Part shown: one piece after another, positions 34,884 through 44,335 of the stretch | How the letters are laid out: each line of letters opens with the position of its first letter | How positions within the stretch are numbered: position 1 is the first letter of the stretch | DNA from: an uncultured Gammaproteobacteria bacterium | Lineage (GTDB): Bacteria > Pseudomonadota > Gammaproteobacteria > Pseudomonadales > Porticoccaceae | Direction: 5' to 3' | Assembly (NCBI GenBank): GCA_913058345.1 | Contig: CAJXQR010000005.1 | Span: 186,001 to 250,000 of the forward strand | DNA length: 64,000 nt | Program-made: the position numbers and the translations under genes | The notes under the pieces: generated by a model | Told to the model about the DNA's origin: nothing | The model's database searches: none | Seen by the model: only the letters and a program-made list of their open reading frames with translations

Positions 34884-35201
34884 ATGAGTTGGGTCATGTT
34901 GTTGGTGGCGGGTCTTTTGGAGATTAGCTGGGCCATCGGGTTAAAGTACACCGATGGCTTTTCAAAGCTCTGGCCTACGGTCGGTACGGTCTTTTCGTTG
35001 GTTACCAGTTTTCTGTTGTTAGGCTTGGCTTTGAAAACATTACCTGTCGGCACCGCTTATGCAATCTGGGTGGGCATTGGGGCCGTAGGTACAGCTCTTT
35101 TGGGCATATTATTATTTGGTGAATCCGCTGATACGCTTAAATTAGTGAGCATAGGGCTGATATGTGCCGGTATTGTCGGTCTCAAATTAGCGCATGGCTA
35201 A
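34884..35201 (+). CDS. sugE: Guanidinium exporter, SMR family
   Basis: 105-residue small multidrug-resistance-type transporter with four membrane helices, also called Gdx. Glu13 lies in [19 protein letters not shown], which matches SugE/Gdx rather than EmrE-type drug exporters, and [18 protein letters not shown]-like motif is present ([18 protein letters not shown]). It exports guanidinium in exchange for protons. An in-frame TTG at 34845 would overlap the riboswitch; the ATG at 34884, six bases after GGGAG, is the true start. Control by the guanidine-II riboswitch is evident from position. Confidence 0.94.
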   Translation: MSWVMLLVAGLLEISWAIGLKYTDGFSKLWPTVGTVFSLVTSFLLLGLALKTLPVGTAYAIWVGIGAVGTALLGILLFGESADTLKLVSIGLICAGIVGLKLAHG

Positions 35202-35932
35202 GCAATCACTGTCATGGAAAGAGAGCCGTTGACTACAGTCATTCATTTAGTGTCCAGTATGGAAATCAGAGGTGTGTCGAGTCTGCTTGTTTTTACCAAT
35301 AACAGCCCGTGCAATAAGTACTGCTATCAACTTTTTGCCGCGGGCTAGACTGGTGTTGTAGTCATAACTGCCGGCGGCCTCAATCTGGGTTCTGGTCAGT
35401 TTTAGATTTTTACTACCGCGACTCAACGTTTTATTCTGATGGGGGGTTACCGAGGTATTCTCCTTTTGCCCATGCGTCGCAGATTTATAATAGAGATGCT
35501 CTTGGAAGGCTTGTCGACATTTACGACGATTTGCCTTTCATTGTTTCTTTAGTTAGCGTTGGTGTTTGTATTACTATCTAACCCTTGTTACATTCGAGGT
35601 GCAAATGCCTTCAATTGTTAAAATTGAAATTGGAGGTCAATTTAGCGTTTAAGTCCTACTGAACTGGTCAATATTCCCGTGGGTGTCCATGGGGCTACTT
35701 AGCTGAATACCCGCTGCTACAGGCCCTGGGTTCACTTTATCGCTTAAGGGTCTGAGAGCAAACAGTGTCAGTTTGATCATACAGAGCAACGAAAACCCGC
35801 CCACCACAAGTAGGGGCTGGAAATAGAGCTGGGTTCATTAATCTCACCTTTCATTGCGGCTCTTTCAATACAGCCTTTTCACTGTGGCTATTGGGGCCTT
35901 AAAGAGTCATATATTCTAGAGAAATAAAATAA
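35202..35932. other. Intergenic region with possible decayed coding sequence
   Basis: 731 bases. On the minus strand, 35537 to 35247 is an open frame of 96 codons without an ATG, basic and protein-like (for example LKLTRTQIEAAGSYDYNTSL), ending in TAA. It may be a decayed gene or a gene using a TTG start. Farther right (35650-35850) short minus-strand fragments such as MIKLTLFALRPLSDKVNPGP are interrupted by stops. None can be assigned to a family. Confidence 0.3.
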
Positions 35933-36172
35933 ATGATTGATCGTAAACATCATAAAATTGTATTTTCTTTTTTCATGTCATTAATAATGTCATGCATCAT
36001 GTCTTTGGTCATCAGTATTTTTAATGTGGGTCTGGTCAGCAACATTATTTATATTTGGCTAAAAGCTTGGGTTTTTGCATTTACTATTGCATTTCCAACA
36101 ATACTTGTTGTTTCGCCATTAGTTCATAAACTTGTCAGCATAGCTCTAAAGGAAGAAGATGATGCCGCTTAA
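35933..36172 (+). CDS. DUF2798 domain-containing small membrane protein
   Basis: 79-residue protein with two membrane helices: IVFSFFMSLIMSCIMSLVIS and WVFAFTIAFPTILVVSPLV. The pattern of a Met/Ser-rich first helix and AFP...SPLVHKLV in the second is that of DUF2798. Function unknown. Start ATG follows AGAGAAATAAAATAA; the ribosome site is weak. Confidence 0.8.
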   Translation: MIDRKHHKIVFSFFMSLIMSCIMSLVISIFNVGLVSNIIYIWLKAWVFAFTIAFPTILVVSPLVHKLVSIALKEEDDAA

Positions 36173-36681
36173 GCTGTCGTGGCTTGCTGCTTCTGTCAAA
36201 TGCGTGTTTAGCGATGCTATTCGAAAGACGGGAAATTGTAGCGAAGCTCTCTTGTATTGGCCTTCCAAATATTCGAAAGCATGAGGTCGCCATCTACGCC
36301 ATAAAACATCGGAAATGCTGCCATTAACTATCAGCGTAGTGTGACCTGAAAGCAACTCTCGGAAGATTTCGTGAATCAGGCAGGAGTTAAAAAACAATGA
36401 GGGCACCCCCGCCTATATGGGTAATCACGGGGTTTGATGTGCATCTGTCTTTTTCACACCAATCGTAAATGGCCAGTTTGTCGGAAGACTCAATTGAGGT
36501 TGATTTTCGATAACCCACCTCCAGTGGTCTTTATAGGCTCTTTTGCTGGGGTGGGTTCGTAGGCATCAATGGTTTGTGCCGACTACTTCTTAGCTGGGTG
36601 CTGGTTAAACAGTTGTTATTGAAAGTACAGACATAACAAGCTGTTTTGCCTGTACATGTAGACTAAAATTCGTTTGAAATA
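36173..36681. other. Intergenic region with a 12-base-pair inverted repeat
   Basis: 509 bases with no supported gene. AACCCACC-T-CCAG (36512-36524) pairs with CTGG-GTGGGTT (36546-36557, with one extra G), making a stable hairpin around a 21-base loop. Short open frames here lack ribosome sites and family features. Confidence 0.4.
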
Positions 36682-37029
36682 TTAATAATTTGCGGCGATA
36701 AAACGTTTCCACTCTTCCCAGCGGCCAGCATTGTAGGGGAATTTTTCGTGATCATAAGCCGATGCGTAAAATTCTTTGCCATCAATTGTCCCCGACACAT
36801 AGCCGATAAATTTCATTTGCTCGACATACATCAGTTTATGTTCAGCAGGCACGGTTTTTGCCGTATCGGCTGACCAGAGTCCGCTAGCACGCATTGACTC
36901 AATAATTGTCTGAGCTGCGCTATCGCCAACGCTTGAATCAATGCAGAGATAAAGGCTGGCGTTAGTCATATCGCTGCCATCGAAATACATTTCAAAGTTG
37001 TTAATGAGGTCAATTGAGGAAAGGGACAT
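36682..37029 (-). CDS. Hypothetical protein, 115 residues
   Basis: I do not recognise this protein. It is soluble and acidic to neutral, with no signal peptide, opening MSLSSIDLINNFEMYFDG and closing with RWEEWKRFIAANY. The content of aromatic residues and the alternation of strands (HKLMYVEQMKFIGYVSG) suggest a small alpha/beta fold. A ribosome site TGGAG eight bases before the ATG supports translation. It is divergent from the luciferase-like gene. Confidence 0.7.
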   Translation of the reverse strand: MSLSSIDLINNFEMYFDGSDMTNASLYLCIDSSVGDSAAQTIIESMRASGLWSADTAKTVPAEHKLMYVEQMKFIGYVSGTIDGKEFYASAYDHEKFPYNAGRWEEWKRFIAANY

Positions 37030-37255
37030 ACTGAAAACTCCATTAAAAATGATTGTGACTAGTTGCCGTTTCGCTAACTTGGTGGAAAAAGCTAATGCTT
37101 AGTGTAACGAACTCTGGAGAGTATGGCAGCCGACTTGTGTGGATAGTATTCAGGAGCTGGCCGGGTTAAGAAAGGTGAGCCCTTCGCTGAAGTATGGCAG
37201 AATCAAAAAAGCATATTCATTAAATCCACTAACTACAATAAATAGGAGAAATATT

Positions 37256-38344
37256 ATGGATGTTGGCGTTGTTATGGCCTTTCAGAGTAGTCACAATCAA
37301 CCTCTGTCCGATCTGGATGTTTATCAAAATGAGCTGGCGATTGCCCGGCTTGCTGAACCACTGGGTTTTGACTCAATCTGGGGCGTTGAGCACCATTTCA
37401 CCAATTACACCATGTGCCCAAATACCATGCAGTTTTTAAGCTTTATGGCCGGCCAGACCAGTACCATTAAGGTCGGTACTGCGGCGATTATTTTGCCCTG
37501 GCACAAAGACCCTCTGCGTGTTGCTACCGATATGTCGATGCTCGACAATATGTCTAATGGTCGTGCCCTTATCGGTATGGGCCGCGGTTTGGCGAGGGTC
37601 GAATACGATGGCTTTGGTATCGATATGGATTCTTCCCGAGAGCGCTTCAATGAGTCGGCACAGATGATTCTCGATGCTCTCGAGTCCGGTACGATGGAAG
37701 CCCACGACGGTCAGTTTTTTAAACAGGCCCGTCGCGATATTCGCCCCGAACCTTTTAAAAGCTTTAAAGATAGAACCTATATCGTTTCGATGTCTCCCGA
37801 TACCGTCCCCCATGCAGCCCGCCTGGGTGGTCGTTTTATGACCTTTGCCGTTGGCCCCTGGGCGCAGCGGGCGAAAGATATTGAACTCTATCGTGAACTT
37901 TATCTGGAGAATCACGGCTCGGTGGCACCACCGGTTTCAGCCAATATTTTTACTGTCTGTGATAAAGACCCCGGTCGTGCAAAAGATATGGCGTATAAAT
38001 ACATGGGTGATTACTGGGAGTCGGCCATGCGTCACTATGAGATGAAGGGCGAACATTTCGATGACATTAAAGGTTATGAGCACTATGCCCAGTCATCGGT
38101 CGCTATGCGCGCAGACGCAGACCGTGTTACCGAACAATATGTCGAACAACAAATCTACGGAACACCCGACCAGTGTCTGGAAAAGCTAAAAGGCATTGAA
38201 GATATTATCGGCAACTTTGAGATGAACTGCTTCTTTACCTATGCGGGTATGGATTATGACTATTGCAAAAAAAGCATGACGACCTTTGCCGAAGGTGCGT
38301 TGCCAGTGCTAAAGAAATGGGATAACAGCGCCAGGGTAGCTTGA
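37256..38344 (+). CDS. LLM class flavin-dependent oxidoreductase (luciferase-like monooxygenase)
   Basis: 362-residue TIM-barrel enzyme using reduced FMN or F420. The N terminus MDVGVVMAFQSS, the segment DSIWGVEHHFTNYTMCPN, and GTAAIILPWHKDPLRVA with NGRALIGMGRGLAR are typical of luciferase-like proteins. The ATG at 37256 is chosen over one 39 codons upstream because AGGAGAA lies seven bases before it. Substrate unknown; no dedicated flavin reductase adjoins. Confidence 0.88.
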   Translation: MDVGVVMAFQSSHNQPLSDLDVYQNELAIARLAEPLGFDSIWGVEHHFTNYTMCPNTMQFLSFMAGQTSTIKVGTAAIILPWHKDPLRVATDMSMLDNMSNGRALIGMGRGLARVEYDGFGIDMDSSRERFNESAQMILDALESGTMEAHDGQFFKQARRDIRPEPFKSFKDRTYIVSMSPDTVPHAARLGGRFMTFAVGPWAQRAKDIELYRELYLENHGSVAPPVSANIFTVCDKDPGRAKDMAYKYMGDYWESAMRHYEMKGEHFDDIKGYEHYAQSSVAMRADADRVTEQYVEQQIYGTPDQCLEKLKGIEDIIGNFEMNCFFTYAGMDYDYCKKSMTTFAEGALPVLKKWDNSARVA

Positions 38345-38400
38345 TCTTTGGCTTAATTTTAGCGGGTTGTCATGCCACTTTTATTTAGCGAGTGGACTTA

Positions 38401-38440
38401 AAAAGCCCCTGTCGTTTTGCGAACAGGGGCTTTTTTAATG
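38401..38440. terminator. Bidirectional rho-independent terminator
   Basis: AAAAGCCCCTGT (38401-38412) pairs exactly with ACAGGGGCTTTT (38423-38434) around a ten-base loop, followed by T6 on the plus strand and preceded by A4 (T on the minus strand). It lies between the convergent luciferase-like and RhlE genes. Confidence 0.9.
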
Positions 38441-38452
38441 CGGGTAGACGCG

Positions 38453-39922
38453 TTAGCGATTGCCGGATCGTACAACGCGCTCTGGTTCTATCAGGTTACC
38501 CGAACTCGCCTTTTGAGGCCGGGGCTGATTATTGCCGTTATTACTTGGACGTTGGTTATTGCCGTTGGCACTTCTGACGTTAGAGTTGCCATTGCCATTG
38601 CCATTGCCATTGCCATTGCCATTGCCAGCGCGTTGCTGACTGGTTCGTCGGCGCTGCCCACCATTACCAGCGGGTTTGTTGTCTGAATGGCGGGGGTTGC
38701 GGCCCTGACCGTTGCGATTTCCCTGAGAGCTACGGCGTGGCTGCGCACTGCGTGTGGGTCGGTGGCCTGAGCGCGATTCGGGCAGAGCGTGGTCGGGCTC
38801 AAAGCCTTCAACCTCTTCGCGGGGGATTTTGTTGTTAATCAGGCGCTCAATATCGCTCAGTTGTTTGATTTCATCGGCGCTGACTAACGATACGGCATGC
38901 CCGCTGGATCCCGCGCGGGCAGTGCGGCCAATTCGATGTACGTAATCCTCGGGTACGTTCGGCAGGTCGAAGTTAACGACCTGAGGCAGTTGGTCAATAT
39001 CAATACCCCGTGCGGCAATATCGGTCGCGACCAGTATTTGTACCTTGCCTTTCTTGAATTCAGTCAGGGCCTTGGTGCGCTGGGCCTGGCTTTTGTTACC
39101 GTGAATGGCTGCGGCATGGATGTCGTCACGCTCAAGCAATTTAACCAGTTTATTAGCACCGTGTTTGGTACGACTAAAGACTAAAGCTTGGTGCCACCCT
39201 TCGTGGCGAATCAGATGACTGAGCAGGGCTGCCTTACGTCCTTTGTCGACGGGGTGAATCTTTTGCTCCACCTTGGTGGCTGTGGTGTTTTGTGGTGCCA
39301 CATCAATTTCTACGGGATTATTTAACAGGCCTCGGGCAAGGTGGCGGATATCATTGGAAAAGGTCGCGGAAAAGAGCAGGTTTTGACGCTTTTTAGGCAT
39401 CAGCGAAATAATACGCTTAATATCGTGAATAAAACCCATGTCGAGCATGCGATCGGCTTCATCGAGTACCAGTACTTCTACGTCGTTAAAGTTGATGGCG
39501 TTTTGCTTGTGCAGGTCGAGCAGGCGGCCGGGGGTGGCGACCAGTATTTCGACACCGCGACGTAGCTTCATCATTTGAGGGTTTATTTTTACACCGCCAA
39601 AAACCACTGTGGAGCGCAGGTTGAGATGCTTGCCGTAGTCGAGCACGCTCTCGTGTATTTGTGCTGCGAGTTCACGGGTGGGTGTCACTACTAATGCCAG
39701 AGTGCGGTTGCTGTTGGCAGCGGGCTTGTCGGCCAGCAGGTGCAGCAGCGGCAGCGTGAAACCAGCCGTTTTCCCGGTGCCCGTTTGTGCACTTGCCATT
39801 AGGTCGTGGCCATCGAGAACCGCGGGAATTGCTTTCGCCTGAATTGGTGAGGGCTTATCGTAGCCTTTTTCTTTAACAGCACGCAGCAGGGGCTCGGAGA
39901 GGCCGAGGGTGTCAAATGTCAT
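38453..39922 (-). CDS. rhlE: DEAD-box RNA helicase, RhlE-type
   Basis: 489-residue ATP-dependent RNA helicase involved in RNA decay or ribosome assembly. The Q motif [10 protein letters not shown], Walker [15 protein letters not shown] box [16 protein letters not shown] (FSATFS), and [10 protein letters not shown] are all present. After residue ~385 comes a basic, low-complexity tail with RGG-like and Gly-Asn repeats, encoded partly by the hexamer array at 38591. Such tails bind RNA. The minus-strand gene ends at a shared terminator with the luciferase-like gene. Confidence 0.95.
   Translation of the reverse strand: MTFDTLGLSEPLLRAVKEKGYDKPSPIQAKAIPAVLDGHDLMASAQTGTGKTAGFTLPLLHLLADKPAANSNRTLALVVTPTRELAAQIHESVLDYGKHLNLRSTVVFGGVKINPQMMKLRRGVEILVATPGRLLDLHKQNAINFNDVEVLVLDEADRMLDMGFIHDIKRIISLMPKKRQNLLFSATFSNDIRHLARGLLNNPVEIDVAPQNTTATKVEQKIHPVDKGRKAALLSHLIRHEGWHQALVFSRTKHGANKLVKLLERDDIHAAAIHGNKSQAQRTKALTEFKKGKVQILVATDIAARGIDIDQLPQVVNFDLPNVPEDYVHRIGRTARAGSSGHAVSLVSADEIKQLSDIERLINNKIPREEVEGFEPDHALPESRSGHRPTRSAQPRRSSQGNRNGQGRNPRHSDNKPAGNGGQRRRTSQQRAGNGNGNGNGNGNGNSNVRSANGNNQRPSNNGNNQPRPQKASSGNLIEPERVVRSGNR
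38591..38626. repeat. Six perfect ATTGCC hexamers inside rhlE
   Basis: Six exact tandem copies of ATTGCC (preceded by one GTTGCC), reading as Gly-Asn repeats in the RhlE tail. A frame-keeping hexamer of this kind can change copy number by slippage without breaking the gene. Confidence 0.9.
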
Positions 39923-40248
39923 GAATCTGTCCTATGTGTCGAGCCATTACCCCACGTTTTGAGGCACTGACTATCTAGTCGCCAGCGGCCCTACAAAAGG
40001 GGCTAGCGTCGGAATATTATTGTAAATACCAAGGTGCTTATCGTAACCGGAGTACTTATCTGGGGCGCTTGACAGAGGATGGAAAAGGCACTGATCTTTC
40101 TGATAAGGCCTCTTGATTCAAGCGTGTAAACTAAGGTGTTGCGACGATTTATTGCGCCAGTACAGTTCAGTGCTGGACCGTACTGGCGAGGGATTTTACA
40201 CGTCGAGCAGGGCTATGGATAGCCACGCTCGAGTTATTACTATGACAA
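39923..40248. other. Intergenic region with a terminator-like inverted repeat
   Basis: 326 bases between two minus-strand genes. CGCCAGTAC (40155-40163) and GTACTGGCG (40180-40188) are exact complements, a likely stem downstream of the SlyD-like gene, though no T-run follows on the minus strand. The rest should hold the rhlE promoter. Confidence 0.45.
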
Positions 40249-40737
40249 TTAGTGGTGATGCCCACAACCACCGGTGCTATGGGGGTGGCCGTGGGCGAGC
40301 TCTTCCGCTGTCGCTTCGCGGATACTATCAATAGTGACATCAAAGGTAATGGTCTTACCAGCCAGTGGGTGGTTGCCATTAAGTATGGCCTGGTCGCCAT
40401 CAATGGCTGTCACCAATACCGACAGTGGTCCATTTTCTGTCTCTGCCGTAAAACGCATACCCACTTCGGGTTTATCTTCGTCGCCAAATACCGACAGAGG
40501 GACATGCTGCACCAGTTCATTGATAAATTCTCCATAGCCGTCTTCCGGGGCAATCGTCACCTGCACCCGGTCTCCAACGTCCTTACCCAGTAGAGCAAGT
40601 TCTAGCCCCTTGATGATATTACCTGCGCCGTGTAGATAGACTAGAGGCTCGTGTTCGGTCGAAGCATCGATTTCCTCGCCGTGTTCATCGGTCAAGGTGT
40701 AATGCATGGAAACAACAGATTTAATTGCAATGCTCAT
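40249..40737 (-). CDS. slyD: FKBP-type peptidyl-prolyl isomerase, SlyD-like
   Basis: 162-residue cytosolic isomerase and metallochaperone. The FKBP core with the inserted-flap domain is present: DASTEHEPLVYLHGAGNIIKG-type region (shown in part: LVYLHGAGNIIKGLE), then VTIAPEDGYGEF and GNHPLAGKTITFDV. The C terminus HGHPHSTGGCGHHH is a short metal-binding tail, shorter than that of Escherichia coli SlyD. The start is ATG 40737; an in-frame upstream codon would add a non-homologous leader. Confidence 0.93.
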   Translation of the reverse strand: MSIAIKSVVSMHYTLTDEHGEEIDASTEHEPLVYLHGAGNIIKGLELALLGKDVGDRVQVTIAPEDGYGEFINELVQHVPLSVFGDEDKPEVGMRFTAETENGPLSVLVTAIDGDQAILNGNHPLAGKTITFDVTIDSIREATAEELAHGHPHSTGGCGHHH

Positions 40738-41565
40738 AAGGGGCCAATAAAAAGAGGGTGTGTGGTGGAAGACATAGAAAAATGACGCCTTAACTGGCGC
40801 TAGCGCACAATTATGGCGCAAGGTACTCAGCGCGACAAGCCGAAAAACCGCGCACACGAGGTGAACGAAATCTGTTTGATTAACTGGTGATAAATACTGG
40901 TTATTTTATGCATACCTGTGCCTGCTTTGCATTGTAAATGATACTTTAACTGAGAAAAACCATAACAATGCTGCAGGATTGTGGCATAAGAGCCTCGGTG
41001 CTAGTGGTAGCTCCATGGTGACGCAATGGCTGTCTCTTGGTTCTTGGAGTGAGTGATGATTCACGATCTGATCGGCAGCAATGTCATCAATCTACAGCAA
41101 TCAGTTGCAGAGGCTTTGACGGAGATAAAGTAATAGCTGTTCATCTGCAATGTAGTGATGACCTGCCGGTGGGTAGTCGATCGACGGCTATTCAGCCCTT
41201 TGGCGAGAAGGGCACTCCGCCAGGTATGTGGGTAAGGAGGCATCATTAAGACCGTATCGTGGGCAATGTCCACGAAGCCAGTCCCATTCTACAGGCGGGT
41301 AGTGTCGGTGGTTGGCAGTCGAAAAAGAGCAACTCTGCAAGCTCTCGGTGAAGTGCGTAGGTAAGGAGACTTGGGCTGTGATTATGATGGTTTGCTCACT
41401 TAATGGTCGAGAAGCAATGGTGTATATCGCCTTGCGGTGTTAGTACTGCACAGGACTCATTAGGGTTGGGCTAATGAGTATTGGACTAGCTAATATTGCG
41501 CTAATTGGTACAAGGTAGGTTGGGGGCTTGCACAAACGAACGCCATTATGTTGACAAGGGGTACC
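40738..41565. other. Long intergenic region, no supported gene
   Basis: 828 bases. Two overlapping open frames near 41037-41273 on opposite strands have no ribosome site or family features. Near the right end lie three 15-base tandem repeats (41466-41510). The rest looks non-coding. Confidence 0.45.
41466..41510. repeat. Three tandem 15-base repeats
   Basis: Units TTGGGCTAATGAGTA, TTGGACTAGCTAATA and TTGCGCTAATTGGTA are contiguous and share TTG..CTA....TA. They end 55 bases before the ATG of the membrane protein gene, so they may be regulatory or merely remnant repeats. Confidence 0.6.
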
Positions 41566-42576
41566 ATGTATAGCGATGAAGATTTGGCTTCGGCAGTTAA
41601 AGCCGGAGTGTTGAGTGAAGCGAGCGCGGCTGCTTTCCGTCAGCACGTCGACGAATTGCGGCAATCGTCTGTTGCTGATGAGGAGCACTTTCGTTTTCTG
41701 ACCGGTTTTAACGATGTTTTCGTGGTTATTGCCTGCATTTTACTACTGGTTTCCGTTAACTGGATTGGCGCAACGGTTGCTTTCTGGTTTGGTGCTTTTT
41801 TGCAAGGGGCGAGCGCCTGGGGCCTGGCGGAATATTTCGCTCGCGTGCGACGCATGGCTCTCCCTTCTATTGTTCTTCTCTTGGCCTTTGTTGGTGGTGT
41901 GGTGTTTGGCTGCGTCATGTTGGCTAAAAGTGTCGGTTTTAGCCAACAGGTCAGTGTGGGTTTGGGCTGTGCTATGGGCGGAGCAGCGGCATGGCTACAC
42001 TGGCTTCGCTTCAACGTGCCTATTACTGTGGCGGCGGGTATGGCCGTTTTGGTCTTCGCTGTTGTTGCATTATTTTCCAGCATCTTTCCGACAGCTAAAG
42101 ACTGGCGAGGCTTAATGGTTTTTTTGGGCGGAGTAATGGTTTTCATTATTGGTATGCGCTGGGATGCTTCTGACACGCGACGTCAAACCCGCCGTTCCGA
42201 CGTCGCCTTTTGGTTGCACCTTGTTGCCGCTCCGCTGTTAGTACACCCTGTGTTTCTATTACTGGGTGCTTTTGATCAAGGCATGGGCTTGAGTACAGTA
42301 TTAGTGATCATCGTGCTTTATGCCTCTATTGCATTGTTATCTATCAGTATTGATCGTCGTGCGATGATGGTGTCAGCACTTGCCTATGTGCTTTACGCGT
42401 TCAATACACTGTTGCAGGAATACGGCGTTGTCAGTCTTAGTTTTGCCTTTGCGGCATTGACGATCGGTGGGGCTTTACTGTTGATGTCGGCTTTTTGGCA
42501 CACTTGCAGGGCGTATGTAGTGGGCTTTTATCCCGATAGGGTTCGAGAGTATTTGCCACCACTGCAGTCGTCGTAA
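41566..42576 (+). CDS. Multi-pass inner-membrane protein (DUF2157-like N terminus)
   Basis: 336-residue protein with a short soluble N terminus (MYSDEDLASAVKAGVLSEAS) and about nine hydrophobic segments from residue 50 onward, ending in a short basic tail (YPDRVREYLPPL). The N terminus resembles the start of DUF2157 proteins, but I cannot confirm family membership. ATG 41566 is favoured over ATG 41548 because AAGGGG lies eight bases upstream. It is convergent with bepA. Function unknown. Confidence 0.72.
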   Translation: MYSDEDLASAVKAGVLSEASAAAFRQHVDELRQSSVADEEHFRFLTGFNDVFVVIACILLLVSVNWIGATVAFWFGAFLQGASAWGLAEYFARVRRMALPSIVLLLAFVGGVVFGCVMLAKSVGFSQQVSVGLGCAMGGAAAWLHWLRFNVPITVAAGMAVLVFAVVALFSSIFPTAKDWRGLMVFLGGVMVFIIGMRWDASDTRRQTRRSDVAFWLHLVAAPLLVHPVFLLLGAFDQGMGLSTVLVIIVLYASIALLSISIDRRAMMVSALAYVLYAFNTLLQEYGVVSLSFAFAALTIGGALLLMSAFWHTCRAYVVGFYPDRVREYLPPLQSS

Positions 42577-42670
42577 CAGGTTTTCGTCTTGATGTGTGGT
42601 TTGGTTTCTGCATGGCTGCGGAGAGCAATTTTGTATTCTCCTGTTGGTTTAAAACCTAAACAGAGGCTGC

Positions 42671-44149
42671 TTAAAGTTTTTTCATGCTTGCTTCCAGCGT
42701 TTCCAAATCAACCAAACGTTGATCGATCATGGCGGTCAGCTTGAAGTCTTGACGCACTAATCTTTTTGCGTAGCGTAATTGTTCTCTCGCTTTGCTAAAA
42801 ATGCCGGTTAGTATGTAGTACTCCGCTCGGGCAATATGTACGCCGGGTATATCACCTGCCAGGCCACTGGTTTCGGCGAGCTCAAACCATATATTGGGGT
42901 CGCTTGGTCGCGCTTTAGCCAGCTTTTCTAAGACTTGTTCGGACTGGGCGTATTGTCGGTTTTGCAATAAAGTTTTAGCCAATTCGGTTTGTAATGGGTA
43001 ACTATTGGGGTGGTCTCGGCTCAGCTTCTCGATGGCCTCAAAGGCTTGATCGTAATTTTCACTGGCACGTTCTAGCTCGATACTGGCAAATTGATAAATG
43101 AAACGCTGGGGTTCTTTGTCGAGCAGGCTCTGAAGGGTTTCTCGGGCCTTCACGTGTCGACCTGCCGCCGACTGAGCCAGTGCAAGACCATAGGTGGCGC
43201 CCTCCGTCGATAATGAATGTCCCTGGAGTTCATTATTAAAACGGTTGATGGAGCGCTGAGCATTACTATCGATGGCAATCAAGGCACGCGCGCGAATTAA
43301 GTAGTAGTCGAGATTATCGGGGTAGTAGCGGGGAGGAAGCTGGCTAGTACGGCCACGGGCATCGGCGACGCGTTTTTCTGACAGGGGGTGAGTCAGCAGA
43401 AATTCAGGCGGGCGACGACCAATATAGCGTGTCGCAGCGAGCATGCGCTCGAACATGGCAGGTACGGCATTGGGATCCATTCCGGCGCGGTAGAGGGTGT
43501 CGATGCCCAATCGGTCGGCCTCTTGCTCGTACTGGCGAGAAAAGCGCAGACCACTGTCGATAGCGGAGGCCTGGGACATCGTCATAGCTGCCATCCCGGC
43601 ATCGCCACCCACCGTCGCGGCAAGAATTAGCCCCACTAACATGCCTGCCATGGTGGTGTAAGAACTGGCTTTCTGGTTAGCCAGATTACGGGCAAAGTGG
43701 CGCTGGCTGAGGTGAGCCAATTCGTGGGCCAGTACCGAGGCGAGTTGTGCTTCGTTTTCAGCGTACAGGAACAGGCCTGTGTGTACGCCAACGACGCCAC
43801 CGGGTACGGCAAAGGCATTCATGGTTGGGTTATTGATGACAATAAGTTCGAGGCGTCGGTCCAGCATTTCGCTATGGCTGGCCAAATGGTAAATCAGGTT
43901 TTCGACATAGTTTTGCATTAGCGGATCGTCGAGAGTGTCGACGCGGCTACGGAACATTTTTAGCCAGGCGCGCCCCAGCTCGTGTTCTTGTCGAAGGGAG
44001 ACAATACCAGACGTCGTGTCGCCCAGCATGGGCAGCTTGATCTCATTGGCGCTGGCCTTTTTGCTGGTGGTGATCGGAAACAGCGCAAGGCAAATAATGC
44101 TGATCAAGCTGAGGCAAAACTTTTGGTAGGAAAATAGCACTATACTCAA
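42671..44149 (-). CDS. bepA: M48 metalloprotease BepA (YfgC)
   Basis: 492-residue periplasmic protease/chaperone that takes part in assembly and quality control of outer-membrane proteins such as LptD. A signal-like N-terminal hydrophobic stretch (LISIICLALFPITTS) is followed by the zinc motif HELAH (His142, Glu143, His146), the third ligand region EQEADRLGID, and tetratricopeptide repeats over the C-terminal 200 residues. Length and layout match BepA. It is divergent from the PerM-like transporter gene. Confidence 0.94.
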   Translation of the reverse strand: MSIVLFSYQKFCLSLISIICLALFPITTSKKASANEIKLPMLGDTTSGIVSLRQEHELGRAWLKMFRSRVDTLDDPLMQNYVENLIYHLASHSEMLDRRLELIVINNPTMNAFAVPGGVVGVHTGLFLYAENEAQLASVLAHELAHLSQRHFARNLANQKASSYTTMAGMLVGLILAATVGGDAGMAAMTMSQASAIDSGLRFSRQYEQEADRLGIDTLYRAGMDPNAVPAMFERMLAATRYIGRRPPEFLLTHPLSEKRVADARGRTSQLPPRYYPDNLDYYLIRARALIAIDSNAQRSINRFNNELQGHSLSTEGATYGLALAQSAAGRHVKARETLQSLLDKEPQRFIYQFASIELERASENYDQAFEAIEKLSRDHPNSYPLQTELAKTLLQNRQYAQSEQVLEKLAKARPSDPNIWFELAETSGLAGDIPGVHIARAEYYILTGIFSKAREQLRYAKRLVRQDFKLTAMIDQRLVDLETLEASMKKL

Positions 44150-44335
44150 GCATCCCTGGTAGAGGCTTCACTCCATTTCTCATTATTGAGAAAGGTTGAG
44201 AAACCTATATAAAACCGGTTTTTGCAGTTTAACGTATCGAGAGTGAAGGCTTCGACTATTATTATGTGCCGCAGTTCAGTCGTCACGGGCGGGCTATGCG
44301 GGTGAGGTCTTAAACCGTGAATAAAAGGATAAAGT

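Noticed and set aside
36146-36406. 86-codon minus-strand frame after the DUF2798 gene
   Set aside because: No ribosome site, overlaps the end of a better-supported gene and looks compositional.
41037-41273. Two opposing 70-codon frames in the 40.7-41.6 kb gap
   Set aside because: Both are shadows of each other, without ribosome sites or recognisable motifs.
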